13,951 nt of DNA. Origin: an uncultured Bacilli bacterium (lineage in GTDB: Bacteria > Bacillota_I > Bacilli_A > RF39 > UBA660). Within the stretch, counting starts at the first letter, position 1. Every line of letters starts with the position of its first letter. Shown here piece by piece: positions 6,047 to 13,633 of the stretch. The stretch covers positions 1 through 13,951 of the forward strand of contig CALVXV010000015.1 in the NCBI GenBank assembly GCA_944371685.1, given 5' to 3'. Under the pieces are notes generated by a model. It saw only the letters and a list, made by a program, of their open reading frames with translations. It did not search any database and was not told the origin of the DNA. The position numbers were made by a program, and so were the translations under genes.

Positions 6047-6745
6047 ATGAATATAAATGAGTTTAAGGAAGAAGTAGAGAAGTTAGGTATTTTAGTTACT
6101 GATGAGAATATTAGTAAGTTAGAAAAGTATGCGGATTTATTAAAAGAATGGAATGAAAAAATTAATTTAACAGCAATAACTGAAAAGAATCAAGTTTTTT
6201 TAAAACATTTTTATGATAGTTTAACTTTAATTAAGGCAATTGATTTAAGTCAAGTTCATAGTTTATGTGATTTAGGAACAGGGGCAGGTTTTCCTGGGGT
6301 TGTGCTAAAAATATTTTTTCCTAATTTAAAATTAACTTTAGTTGATGCCTTAAATAAAAGAATTAATTTTTTGGATATTTTGATTAAAGAGTTGGATTTA
6401 AAAGATGTTACTTTAGTGCATTCACGTGCTGAAGAATATGGGCGAGATAATAGAGAGGTATTCGATGTAGTTACGGCTAGGGCGCTTTCTTCTTTTCCAA
6501 TTTTACTTGAATATGGAATTCCTTTACTTAAGGTTAATGGACATTTGATAGCAATGAGAGGTTTTAATGATAGTAATGATGGGATAAATGCTTTGAAGGT
6601 ACTTGGATGTAAAATTAATAATGTGACATCATTTTATTTACCGTATGAAAATAGTACGAGAACGTTGGTTGATGTTGTTAAATTAGGTAAAACTTCTTTA
6701 AAATATCCTAGAAGATATTCAGAGATAAAAAAGAAGGCATTATGA
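6047..6745 (+). CDS. rsmG: 16S rRNA (guanine-N7) methyltransferase RsmG (GidB)
   Basis: RsmG methylates N7 of G527 (E. coli numbering) of 16S rRNA in the cytosol using S-adenosylmethionine. The 232-residue protein shows the helical N-terminus ending in LLKEWNEKINLTAITE, the SAM-binding motif CDLGTGAGFPGVVLKI (motif I), LVDALNKRINFL and the FDVVTARALSSF block. The C-terminus KYPRRYSEIKKKAL is of the family type. The start ATG 6047 lies 1 base after the mnmG stop with AGG at 6039-6041 as ribosome binding site. A strong terminator follows at 6752-6788, so the mnmG-rsmG unit ends here and noc is transcribed separately. Confidence 0.97.
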   Translation: MNINEFKEEVEKLGILVTDENISKLEKYADLLKEWNEKINLTAITEKNQVFLKHFYDSLTLIKAIDLSQVHSLCDLGTGAGFPGVVLKIFFPNLKLTLVDALNKRINFLDILIKELDLKDVTLVHSRAEEYGRDNREVFDVVTARALSSFPILLEYGIPLLKVNGHLIAMRGFNDSNDGINALKVLGCKINNVTSFYLPYENSTRTLVDVVKLGKTSLKYPRRYSEIKKKAL

Positions 6746-6751
6746 TTTTGT

Positions 6752-6788
6752 AAAACAATATTGAATATTAGTTTAATATTGTTTTTTT
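6752..6788 (+). terminator. Intrinsic terminator after rsmG
   Basis: AAAACAATATT (6752-6762) pairs perfectly with AATATTGTTTT (6775-6785) around a 12-nt loop, continuing into TTT. It begins 6 bases after the rsmG stop and separates rsmG from noc. Confidence 0.8.
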
Positions 6789-6800
6789 ATGTTATTTTGG

Positions 6801-6829
6801 TTGAATTATTTCCCGAAAAATAGTATGAT
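6801..6829 (+). promoter_or_regulatory. noc promoter
   Basis: TTGAAT (6801-6806) and TATGAT (6824-6829) have a 17-bp spacer; both are good SigA matches. The Noc-site-like sequence 6808-6821 fills almost the whole spacer, so a protein bound there would block RNA polymerase. Confidence 0.75.
6808..6821. promoter_or_regulatory. Noc-binding-site-like operator in the noc promoter
   Basis: ATTTCCCGAAAAAT matches ATTTCCCGGGAAAT at 12 of 14 positions; the right half-site core is degenerate (AA for GG). It lies exactly between the -35 and -10 boxes of the noc promoter, an ideal place for negative autoregulation. Lower symmetry than the two sites inside genes suggests weaker binding, as expected of an operator that responds to excess protein. 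Function is inferred. Confidence 0.55.
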
Positions 6830-6860
6830 AAAATAAAAGAATAGAAGGGAGGGGTAGATT

Positions 6861-8606
6861 GTGTTCAATAATGGTCAATTAACAGTACTTAATATAAAAG
6901 ATATTTTGCCTAATAGATTTCAGCCACGTATTAAGTTTGATGAAGAAAAGTTAGAAGAATTAGCTGATTCTATTAGTAAATATGGTGTTATTCAACCGAT
7001 TGTTGTTAGACCAGTAGGTAATAAATTTGAAATTATTGCTGGTGAGCGACGTTTTAAAGCTAGTAAACTAGCGAACAGGTCTACCATTCCTGCTATATTA
7101 GTAAATTTATCTGATAAAGATAGTGAAGAAATTGCACTTTTAGAGAATGTACAAAGACAACAGTTAAGTCCGATAGAGGAAGCTGTTTCATATAAACGTA
7201 TTTTGGATATGGGTTATATTACGCAAGAGGAACTTGCGCGCAAAATTGGTAAGTCACAATCGACAATCGCTAATAAGATTAGATTACTTAATTTGGATGA
7301 TGAGGTTCAAAGTTATTTACTTAATAACAAAATTTCTGAAAGACATGCGCGGAGTTTACTTAGAATTTCTGATAAAGAAAAACAAGTGGCAATGCTTCAC
7401 CGAATTGTTGATGAAAGACTTACAGTTAAACAGACTGATAAAGAAATTGCAAAATTAAAAGAAAGCGAAAAGAAGGTTCAACCAATTGATTTGGATATTC
7501 CTGTTAAAGATGAATCTATTGTGTCTGCTCCAGTAGAAGCTACAAATCAGAATATTCATGAGGAAATTGAAAGTTTATTTGATGATGAAGAAGAAAGGGG
7601 AAACGATATGGATATAGATAGGATTATGCGTGAAGCAAAAGATATAAATGGTAATGTATCATCTCAACCTAAAGATATATCAAATTTAATGACACCTAGT
7701 GGTGGGGTTAATCAACCAGTTCAACCAATGCCAGAAGTTGCGCCTTTGGAGGAATCTAATTTAGAGGCAAATAAATTTATTAATGTGGCTCCACAGCCAG
7801 AAGTTAAAGAACAACCTGTTCAGCCAGTAAATAATGGAGTTACTTTTGATAGTGTATTTAATCAACATATTACACCAGTAACACCAACAGTAGAACCAGC
7901 AAATGCTAGTTCGGTACCTAGTAATAATTTTGATGGTGGAGTTACTTTAGATGCGACATCAACACCAAGTTTTTCTAATGAATCTACAGTAAATTCAGGT
8001 ATAAATGATACACCAAAAGTAAATTCAGATTTTGCAATGCCAACTATAGAACCAGTTTCACAATCTGTGGCTGAGATTGATGTACCAAGTGATACGGTAA
8101 ACGTTAGTTCTAATGCGGTTTCATCTATTCCTGAGGTTGAGGTTAATGTGAATAGTAGTGATGTACCAAATATTTATGCTAGTCCTTTAGATAATGAAGT
8201 TTCTTTAGAAACTAAAAAAGTTATTTCGACAGCTGTAGCTAGTGCACTTAAGAAGTATAATGAAAATAAGGCGAGAGGTAATTTGGCAAGTACGATTCCA
8301 GAACCTACTGTTGCAAAGCCGTCTGTACAACCAGTTTCTAATACTTCAAATATTCCAGATATGGATATAATTGCCGATGATGCATTTAATGAAAATATGA
8401 ATGCTAATATGAATGTTCAACCAACAATGGCTAGTGCAATTAGTCAAGATGTGAAACCAGTCAATAATCAATCTCGTTTTGCTGATATTGTAAAAATGCT
8501 TAGGGATTGTGCTGATAAAATTGAACAAAGTGGATATTATGTTAATGTTGATGAACTTGATATAGGTAATCAATATAAGGTAACATTTACGATTAATAAG
8601 GATTAA
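6861..8606 (+). CDS. noc: Nucleoid occlusion protein Noc, with very long linker
   Basis: A ParB-family CTP-binding DNA-binding protein that in Bacillus keeps the division machinery off the nucleoid. It has the ParB N-terminal domain with PNRFQPR (17-23), GERRFKA (61-67) and ENVQR (95-99), then the helix-turn-helix part with GKSQSTIANKIRLL (130-143), KISERHARSLL (157-167) and TVKQTD. STIANK and ERHAR match what I recall of Noc rather than ParB, as does the position after mnmG-rsmG. The C-terminal dimerisation domain is residues 539-581 (ends YKVTFTINKD). Between them is a linker of about 335 residues rich in Pro, Val, Ser, Asn and Gln, with an acidic cluster (FDDEEERGND), probably disordered. 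B. subtilis Noc is about 283 residues. The protein starts at GTG 6861 behind AAGGGAGGGG; an in-frame TAG at 6855-6857 excludes a longer N-terminus. The N-terminal amphipathic membrane helix known in Bacillus is absent. No parA follows. Confidence 0.88.
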   Translation: MFNNGQLTVLNIKDILPNRFQPRIKFDEEKLEELADSISKYGVIQPIVVRPVGNKFEIIAGERRFKASKLANRSTIPAILVNLSDKDSEEIALLENVQRQQLSPIEEAVSYKRILDMGYITQEELARKIGKSQSTIANKIRLLNLDDEVQSYLLNNKISERHARSLLRISDKEKQVAMLHRIVDERLTVKQTDKEIAKLKESEKKVQPIDLDIPVKDESIVSAPVEATNQNIHEEIESLFDDEEERGNDMDIDRIMREAKDINGNVSSQPKDISNLMTPSGGVNQPVQPMPEVAPLEESNLEANKFINVAPQPEVKEQPVQPVNNGVTFDSVFNQHITPVTPTVEPANASSVPSNNFDGGVTLDATSTPSFSNESTVNSGINDTPKVNSDFAMPTIEPVSQSVAEIDVPSDTVNVSSNAVSSIPEVEVNVNSSDVPNIYASPLDNEVSLETKKVISTAVASALKKYNENKARGNLASTIPEPTVAKPSVQPVSNTSNIPDMDIIADDAFNENMNANMNVQPTMASAISQDVKPVNNQSRFADIVKMLRDCADKIEQSGYYVNVDELDIGNQYKVTFTINKD

Positions 8607-8610
8607 GTTT

Positions 8611-9807
8611 ATGGGAAATTTTCAAGATTTGGTTGATTATTGTTTGGACTGTGTGGCTAAACCATGTAAGAAAGGATGTCCTTTAGAAAATAATATTCCA
8701 GATTTTATTAAGGCAGCTAAGAATCAAGAGTTTTTAGATGCTTTTAATATACTTAGTGAAACAACTGTCTTACCTTCTATATGTGGTAGAGTTTGTCCAA
8801 AAAATTTGCACTGTCAAGGTAATTGTGTTAGAAGATTAAAAGGTAATGCGGTTCAAATAGGTACAATTGAAGCATATATTGGTGATAAATTGTTGAAAAG
8901 TGATTATCCTATTTTTTCCGAAATAGCAAAGGCTAATGGTAAAAAAGTGGCTATAGTTGGTGCTGGTCCAGCTGGTCTTACATGTGCGGCATTTTTAAAA
9001 AAATATGGATATGATGTTACTATTTTTGAGAAGTATGATTATTTGGGGGGAATTATTAGTCATGGTATTCCAGATTTTAGGTTGGATAGAGGTATTGCTT
9101 TAGAGAATTTTAATAAGATTATTGATTTAGGTATAGATGTTCAGTTTAATAAAGAGCTTGGTAGGAATATTACTCTTAAGCAGTTAAAGAAAAAGTATGA
9201 TGCTGTATTTTTAAGCTTTGGGGCTAATAAGTCTAAAATTCCTAATATTAAAGGTAAAAAATTACCTAATGTTTACGGGGCTAATGAATTTTTAGAAAGC
9301 CAAAAAGTATTAGAGTTAAGTGGTAAGAATGTTATTGTTATTGGTGCTGGTGATGTAGCTATGGATATGGCAAGAACCGCTAAAAAATGGGGTGCTAATG
9401 TTTTAGTGGTATATTATCGTGAAGAAAAAAATATGAAGGCTGATAAGGAGCAATTGGCTTTAGCAAAACAAGAAGGTATTGAGTTTCTTTTCAATACTAA
9501 TTTGAAACAGATTATTAAAAACAAAGATTATTATAAAGCTTATTTAGCGAGTAATAATGGTTTTAAATTTGTTTATCCTTGTGATTATGTATTTTTTGCA
9601 ATTGGTTCAAAACCTGATGATAAAATTACTAAGAAATTAGGGTTAAAGTTAGATATCAAAGGTTATATAAAAACTGATAAAAAGCAGATGACTTCGATGC
9701 CTGGAGTTTTTGCGGGTGGAGATTTAATCGGACAAGAGAGAACAGTTGCTAGTGCTTCAAGGTTAGGACGTGATGCGGCTAGTTATATTGATTCTTATTT
9801 AAGTTAG
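8611..9807 (+). CDS. GltD-like NAD(P)-dependent FeS flavoprotein oxidoreductase
   Basis: A 398-residue cytosolic protein of the family of the glutamate synthase small subunit (GltD). The N-terminus has two four-Cys sets for [4Fe-4S] clusters: Cys11, 14, 19, 23 (CLDCVAKPCKKGC) and Cys58, 62, 68, 72 (CGRVCPKNLHCQGNC). An FAD site GAGPAG follows at about 117-122, an NAD(P) site GAGDVA at about 245-250, and the C-terminal FAD block has PGVFAGGDL. It is shorter than classical GltD (about 470), and no large subunit GltB is adjacent, so the electron acceptor is unknown. Stand-alone relatives act in glutamate synthesis, pyrimidine degradation or sulfur metabolism. The start is 4 bases after noc with AAGGA at 8598-8602 as a spaced ribosome binding site, so it probably shares the noc promoter. 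A terminator follows. Confidence 0.88.
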   Translation: MGNFQDLVDYCLDCVAKPCKKGCPLENNIPDFIKAAKNQEFLDAFNILSETTVLPSICGRVCPKNLHCQGNCVRRLKGNAVQIGTIEAYIGDKLLKSDYPIFSEIAKANGKKVAIVGAGPAGLTCAAFLKKYGYDVTIFEKYDYLGGIISHGIPDFRLDRGIALENFNKIIDLGIDVQFNKELGRNITLKQLKKKYDAVFLSFGANKSKIPNIKGKKLPNVYGANEFLESQKVLELSGKNVIVIGAGDVAMDMARTAKKWGANVLVVYYREEKNMKADKEQLALAKQEGIEFLFNTNLKQIIKNKDYYKAYLASNNGFKFVYPCDYVFFAIGSKPDDKITKKLGLKLDIKGYIKTDKKQMTSMPGVFAGGDLIGQERTVASASRLGRDAASYIDSYLS

Positions 9808-9855
9808 TTTTTTAGTTATTATTTTTTAATAAATGATGCTTGGCTTGTGAATTTT

Positions 9856-9885
9856 AATTAGACATTTTAAGTGTCTAGTTTTTTT
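9856..9885 (+). terminator. Intrinsic terminator after the GltD-like gene
   Basis: AATTAGACA (9856-9864) pairs with TGTCTAGTT (9872-9880), including one wobble, around a 7-nt loop and runs into TTTTT up to 9885. It closes the noc unit. Confidence 0.75.
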
Positions 9886-9912
9886 CTTTAATGATGTATA
9901 TTATTATGAACA

Positions 9913-9921
9913 TGGTATAAT
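9913..9921 (+). promoter_or_regulatory. Extended -10 promoter of the importer operon
   Basis: TGGTATAAT is a perfect extended -10 (TGn plus TATAAT, 9916-9921). The -35 region (GATGTA, 9893-9898) is poor, which is common when the TGn motif is present. A start near 9928 leaves a leader of about 16 nt. I see no riboswitch or clear operator in 9808-9943. Confidence 0.6.
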
Positions 9922-9943
9922 TATGATAAAGGTAGATGATTAG

Positions 9944-11062
9944 ATGATAGAAATTAAGAAAGTTTCTAAAGCATATAAAAATAATGTTGTTTTGAAGGAT
10001 ATTTCTTTTAAGATTGATACTGGTAAGTTTACGGTTTTAATTGGTGAGTCTGGTTGTGGTAAAACGACTTTATTAAAGATGATTAATAAACTTATTATGC
10101 CTACTAAAGGAGATATTTTTATTGATGGGAAAAATATTAAAGATTTGGATGAAATTAAATTACGTAGGAGTATGGGGTATGTTATTCAACAAACAGGTTT
10201 ATTTCCGCATTTGTCAGTTCGTGAAAATATAACTATTATTCCTAAGGTTTTAAAGATACCTTTAGAAAAGATTGAAGAAGATACTTTGAAGATGATGGAT
10301 ATGATAGGTTTAGATGAATCATTATTGGATAGATTTCCTAATGAGCTTTCTGGTGGTCAGCAACAGCGTATTGGTATAGCTCGGGCATTTATTACAAATC
10401 CAGATATTGTTTTAATGGATGAACCTTTTAGTGCTTTAGATCCTATGAGTAGAGTGTCGTTACAAGATGAGCTTTTAAAATTACAAGATAAGTTACATAA
10501 AACAATTGTTTTTGTGACGCATGATATGGATGAGGCAATAAAATTAGCTGATAAGATTGCTATATTTGATAATGGTGAGCTTGTGCAATATGATATTCCG
10601 GAGAATATTTTGAAACATCCAGCTAATGATTTTGTTAAAAATTTTGTTGGTAAAAAAAGGATATGGACTAGTCCAAAATATATTAAAGTTGAAGATATTA
10701 TGATTGATAAACCTGTAACTTGTTTTCCAAATTATACGGTATTTTATTGTTTAAATAAAATGAAGATGATGAAGGTTGACAGTTTAATGGTTATTGATGA
10801 AAATAAAAAGTTTTTAGGTGTTTTGTATGCTGAGAGTGTTACTGATAAAGAAAGTGTTAATAAAAAAGCGGCTGAATATATGCTTCGAGATGTACCTATA
10901 GTAAAAAAAGGTGATTCAATTATGACATTAGCTAAGTTAGTTACAGAAAGTAGGCTTTCAAATATTCCAGTTTTAGATGGTGATAATCATTTGTGTGGTC
11001 TTATTACTAGAAGTAGTTTAATTATGGCTTTAAGTCAACAGTTTTTAGATGAGGAGGAATAA
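9944..11062 (+). CDS. opuCA: OpuC/EgtV-type ABC transporter ATPase with CBS domains
   Basis: The ATP-hydrolysing subunit of an importer for quaternary-amine-type solutes (betaine, carnitine, choline) or, in EgtUV systems, ergothioneine; it acts at the inner face of the membrane. The nucleotide-binding domain has Walker A GESGCGKTT (34-42), Q-loop IQQTGLFPH (about 81-89), signature LSGGQQQR (135-142), Walker B IVLMDEP (about 155-161) and H-loop His193. Residues about 250-372 form two CBS repeats (VEDIMIDKPVTCFP and AEYMLRDVPIVKKG begin them), as in OpuA/OpuC ATPases, where CBS domains sense ionic strength or nucleotides. Length 372 is typical. ATG 9944 is preceded by AAAGG (9928-9932), a slightly long spacing. 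The next gene begins 1 base after the stop. The symbol is given by family resemblance; the substrate is not determined. Confidence 0.88.
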   Translation: MIEIKKVSKAYKNNVVLKDISFKIDTGKFTVLIGESGCGKTTLLKMINKLIMPTKGDIFIDGKNIKDLDEIKLRRSMGYVIQQTGLFPHLSVRENITIIPKVLKIPLEKIEEDTLKMMDMIGLDESLLDRFPNELSGGQQQRIGIARAFITNPDIVLMDEPFSALDPMSRVSLQDELLKLQDKLHKTIVFVTHDMDEAIKLADKIAIFDNGELVQYDIPENILKHPANDFVKNFVGKKRIWTSPKYIKVEDIMIDKPVTCFPNYTVFYCLNKMKMMKVDSLMVIDENKKFLGVLYAESVTDKESVNKKAAEYMLRDVPIVKKGDSIMTLAKLVTESRLSNIPVLDGDNHLCGLITRSSLIMALSQQFLDEEE

Positions 11063-11063
11063 T

Positions 11064-12629
11064 ATGGAGTTTATAGATTATGTGATTGAAAATCATGAAC
11101 AGATTATTTCTTTGTTTTTAGAACATATTGAACTTACTTTTATTGCGGTTGGTTTTTCTATTTTAATTGGGGTGCCTATTGGAATAATTATTAGTTATAT
11201 TAAAAAGTTAGATAAACCGATTTTGGGACTTTCGAGTGTGATTCAAGCAGTGCCTTCGATGGCTTTATTGGGTTTTTTAATTCCATTTGTGGGTATTGGA
11301 ACGATTCCAGCTATTATTGTGGTTATTTTGTATTCACTTTTACCGATTATTAAAAATACTTATACTGGTATTAATGGTATAAGTGAGACAATGATTGAAT
11401 CGGCAAGAGGTATTGGACTTACAAAAAGTCAAATTTTGTTTAAAATTCAAATACCTCAAACTTTACCTGTAATTATGGCGGGAATTAGAATTTCAGCAGT
11501 TTCAGCAGTTGGTTTAATGACAATGTCAGCTTTTATTGGTGGAGGCGGTCTTGGTTATTTAATTTTTTCTGGTATTAGAACACTTAATAATTATCAAATT
11601 TTGGCGGGTGCTATACCAGCTTGTATATTAGCTTTGATTGTCGATTATTTCTTTGGTTTAATTGAAAAATTAGTAACACCTATTAGTTTACAGATGAAAG
11701 ATTTGTCGAAGGAGGAAGTGCTTCATAGTAGAAAAAAACAGAAGGTAATGTTATTTATTATATTGCTATTGATTGGACTTGTATTTTTAAGTTCAATTAA
11801 GGTTAGTAATAAAGATTTGAAAATGATAACGGTTAGTGGTAAGGATTTTACTGAGCAGAATGTTTTATGTGAGATGGTTTCTGATTATATAGAGGCTAAT
11901 AGTGATATTTCAGTTAATAGACAGTGTAATTTAGGGGGCGCACAGGTTGTGTTTTCAGCTATTCAAAGAGGAGACATTGATTTATATGTCGATTATTTAG
12001 GCACTGATTATACGGATATTTTGAAGTATTCGCCAATTAGTGATGTTGATAAGGTGTATGCTACTGTTAAGTCGGAGTTTAATAGTAAATATGATTTAGC
12101 TGTTTTAGATAGAATGAATTTTAATAATACTTATGCTTTGGCAGTACGTTCTGATACGGCTTTAAAGTATAATTTAAAGACTATTTCTGATTTGATACCT
12201 TATGCTTCTTCATTAAAGATATCACCAACTTTGGAGTTTGTTAATCGTGAGGATGGTTTATCTGGACTTAGTAAGGTTTATGGTTTAATTTTTGCTGATG
12301 TGATTGCGATTGATGGAAGTCCGAGATATACGGCTTTAATGAATGATAATAGTCAGGTGATTGATGCTTTTACAACGGATGGATTACTTAAGAAATTTGG
12401 CCTTGTGGTTTTAGAGGATGATAAGAGTTTCTTTCCACCTTATTATGCGGTACCAGTGATTAGAAATGAAGTAATAGAAAAATATCCTGAACTTGAGAGG
12501 TTACTTAATAATTTAGGTAATTATTTAACTAATGATAGTGTTCAAGAACTTAATTATGAGGTTGATGAACTTGGTAAAGCTCCTTCAGTAGTGGCACATG
12601 ATTTTTTAGAGAATAATAATTTGATATAG
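11064..12629 (+). CDS. Fused permease and substrate-binding protein, OpuC/EgtU type
   Basis: A 521-residue fusion of the membrane channel and the binding protein of the importer. Residues 1 to about 215 hold the BPD-type permease with several membrane spans and the ATPase-contacting EAA loop (ESARGIGLTKSQILFKIQIP). A further span (about 231-249) follows a Lys-rich stretch, and residues about 255-521 are an OpuAC/ProX-like binding domain outside the membrane, opening with VSGKDFTEQNVLCEM and containing GDIDLYVDYLGTDYTDIL. Such fusions occur in lactococcal OpuA, in OpuC-like systems and in the ergothioneine importer EgtU; sequence alone does not choose between them. The start is ATG 11064 with GAGGAGGAAT just upstream, itself inside the end of the ATPase gene. 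An ATG at 11049 is in frame but lacks its own ribosome binding site. Translation is probably coupled. Confidence 0.88.
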   Translation: MEFIDYVIENHEQIISLFLEHIELTFIAVGFSILIGVPIGIIISYIKKLDKPILGLSSVIQAVPSMALLGFLIPFVGIGTIPAIIVVILYSLLPIIKNTYTGINGISETMIESARGIGLTKSQILFKIQIPQTLPVIMAGIRISAVSAVGLMTMSAFIGGGGLGYLIFSGIRTLNNYQILAGAIPACILALIVDYFFGLIEKLVTPISLQMKDLSKEEVLHSRKKQKVMLFIILLLIGLVFLSSIKVSNKDLKMITVSGKDFTEQNVLCEMVSDYIEANSDISVNRQCNLGGAQVVFSAIQRGDIDLYVDYLGTDYTDILKYSPISDVDKVYATVKSEFNSKYDLAVLDRMNFNNTYALAVRSDTALKYNLKTISDLIPYASSLKISPTLEFVNREDGLSGLSKVYGLIFADVIAIDGSPRYTALMNDNSQVIDAFTTDGLLKKFGLVVLEDDKSFFPPYYAVPVIRNEVIEKYPELERLLNNLGNYLTNDSVQELNYEVDELGKAPSVVAHDFLENNNLI

Positions 12630-12638
12630 GAGGATTAT

Positions 12639-13256
12639 ATGGTATCAGTAAATATTCAAAGTAGTATACTTATTAGTGGTAATGTGAAGTTGTATTTTGA
12701 TCCGATAAAAATGGATAGAAAATATGATGCTGATTATATATTCATTACGCATTCACATTATGATCATTTTTCCAAAGATGATATTTTAAATATAAAAAAT
12801 GATAAAACAGTAATTGTTTGTCCTTATGATATATATGATGATTGTTTAGATATGGGGTTTAAAGAGTCTAATGTTTTTAAGGTAAAGCCTAATGAAGAAT
12901 ATAATTTTGGTGTAATAAAGTTTAAAACCGTTCCAGCTTATAATATTAGTAAGCCTTTTCATCCTAAAGAAAATAATTGGGTAGGTTATGTATTAGAGTT
13001 TGAAGGTAAAAGCTATTATGTGGCGGGAGATACTGATGGATTAGAAGAAAATGCTGATATAAAAGTTGATATGGCATTTGTTCCAATTGGTGGAGTTTAT
13101 ACAATGGATGCTGTAGAAGCAAGTGATTTTGTGAATAAGATTAAACCTAAGGAAGTGGTACCAATTCATTATGGAATGGTAGTTGGTGGCGAAAGTGATT
13201 TGAATAGGTTTATCGAAAATGTGGATAGTAGTATAAAAGTAGATGTTCTTTTGTAA
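12639..13256 (+). CDS. MBL-fold metallo-hydrolase (YtkL/UlaG-like)
   Basis: A 205-residue metallo-beta-lactamase-fold protein. The metal-binding HSHYDH (38-43, HxHxDH) follows TFIIT-type strand FIT, and the later ligands are seen in the AGDTD block (about residue 131, Asp) and PIHYG (His about 177). An early Asp-Pro (FDPIK, 20-24) is typical of the small UPF0173/UlaG-like branch, whose members have been linked to phosphodiester or lactone hydrolysis. The natural substrate is unknown. It starts 9 bases after the permease stop, and the ribosome binding site TAGGAGG overlaps that stop, so it belongs to the importer operon; whether it is functionally connected is open. No terminator lies behind it. 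Confidence 0.82.
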   Translation: MVSVNIQSSILISGNVKLYFDPIKMDRKYDADYIFITHSHYDHFSKDDILNIKNDKTVIVCPYDIYDDCLDMGFKESNVFKVKPNEEYNFGVIKFKTVPAYNISKPFHPKENNWVGYVLEFEGKSYYVAGDTDGLEENADIKVDMAFVPIGGVYTMDAVEASDFVNKIKPKEVVPIHYGMVVGGESDLNRFIENVDSSIKVDVLL

Positions 13257-13263
13257 TTTTTTA

Positions 13264-13291
13264 TTGATATATCATAAAATTATGGTATATT
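13264..13291 (+). promoter_or_regulatory. Promoter of the zinc-ribbon gene, with AT-rich dyad
   Basis: TTGATA (13264-13269), 16-bp spacer, TATATT (13286-13291) preceded by TGG (extended -10). The spacer holds the near-perfect dyad ATATCATAA/TTATGGTAT (13269-13277 and 13280-13288), which could be an operator or a chance AT palindrome. Confidence 0.6.
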
Positions 13292-13313
13292 AGATATAGA
13301 TTGGAGGAATTTT

Positions 13314-13568
13314 ATGAAATGTCCAGTATGTAAAGATGTAACTTTACTTATGAGCGAGAAAAAAGGTATTGAAATTGATTATTGCCCTGAGTGCCGAGGA
13401 ATTTGGCTTGATAGGGGTGAACTTGAGAAATTAATTGAAAAGGAAAATGAAGTTATACGTCATGATTATAATGAACGTGATTATGAAGATACAAAAACTA
13501 CTAAAAAGCATACAAAGAGAAAAAAAGAATCGCTTTTTGGAGAAATTTTTGATATGTTTGGAGATTAG
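13314..13568 (+). CDS. Small TFIIB-type zinc-ribbon protein
   Basis: An 84-residue protein of the zf-TFIIB family. CPVC (residues 3-6) and CPEC (24-27) form a four-Cys zinc site, followed by the family signature RGIWLDRGELEKLIE (28-42). The rest is highly charged with a Lys/Arg-rich linker (KKHTKRKKE) and a short hydrophobic tail (LFGEIFDMFGD). The role of this family in bacteria is not defined; zinc ribbons often bind nucleic acid or protein. It is preceded by its own promoter, has a strong ribosome binding site GGAGG (13303-13307) 6 bases before the ATG, and a terminator overlaps its stop, so it is a single-gene unit, with possible read-through from the importer operon. Confidence 0.88.
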   Translation: MKCPVCKDVTLLMSEKKGIEIDYCPECRGIWLDRGELEKLIEKENEVIRHDYNERDYEDTKTTKKHTKRKKESLFGEIFDMFGD

Positions 13569-13594
13569 AAATATTTAAAAAATATTTCTTTTTT
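13567..13594 (+). terminator. Intrinsic terminator after the zinc-ribbon gene
   Basis: AGAAATATTT (13567-13576) pairs perfectly with AAATATTTCT (13580-13589) around AAA and is followed by TTTTT. The left arm includes the last two bases of the stop codon. The stem is symmetric and AT-rich. Confidence 0.75.
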
Positions 13595-13613
13595 GATTTA
13601 CTAGGAATTTGCT

Positions 13614-13633
13614 TTGTAAAAAAGTATTTACAA
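13614..13633. repeat. Hairpin upstream of tnpB, possible element left end
   Basis: TTGTAAA (13614-13620) and TTTACAA (13627-13633) form a perfect 7-bp stem with a 6-nt loop. A second imperfect hairpin, GATATAC/GTGTATC, lies at 13648-13664. IS200/IS605 elements have subterminal hairpins at their left end, so these may mark it; the exact boundary cannot be set from one copy. Confidence 0.35.

Noticed and set aside
6420..6435. parS-like sequence around CACGTG in rsmG (also near 3189 and 5485)
   Set aside because: Only the CACGTG core is shared; the flanks do not match TGTTTCACGTGAAACA.
7234..7458. 74-codon + strand open frame
   Set aside because: It lies wholly inside noc in another frame, has no ribosome binding site, and its protein is not family-like; noc is clearly the real gene.
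8346..8573. 75-codon - strand open frame
   Set aside because: Antisense shadow of the noc 3' end, made of Ile/His/Asn-rich low-complexity sequence.
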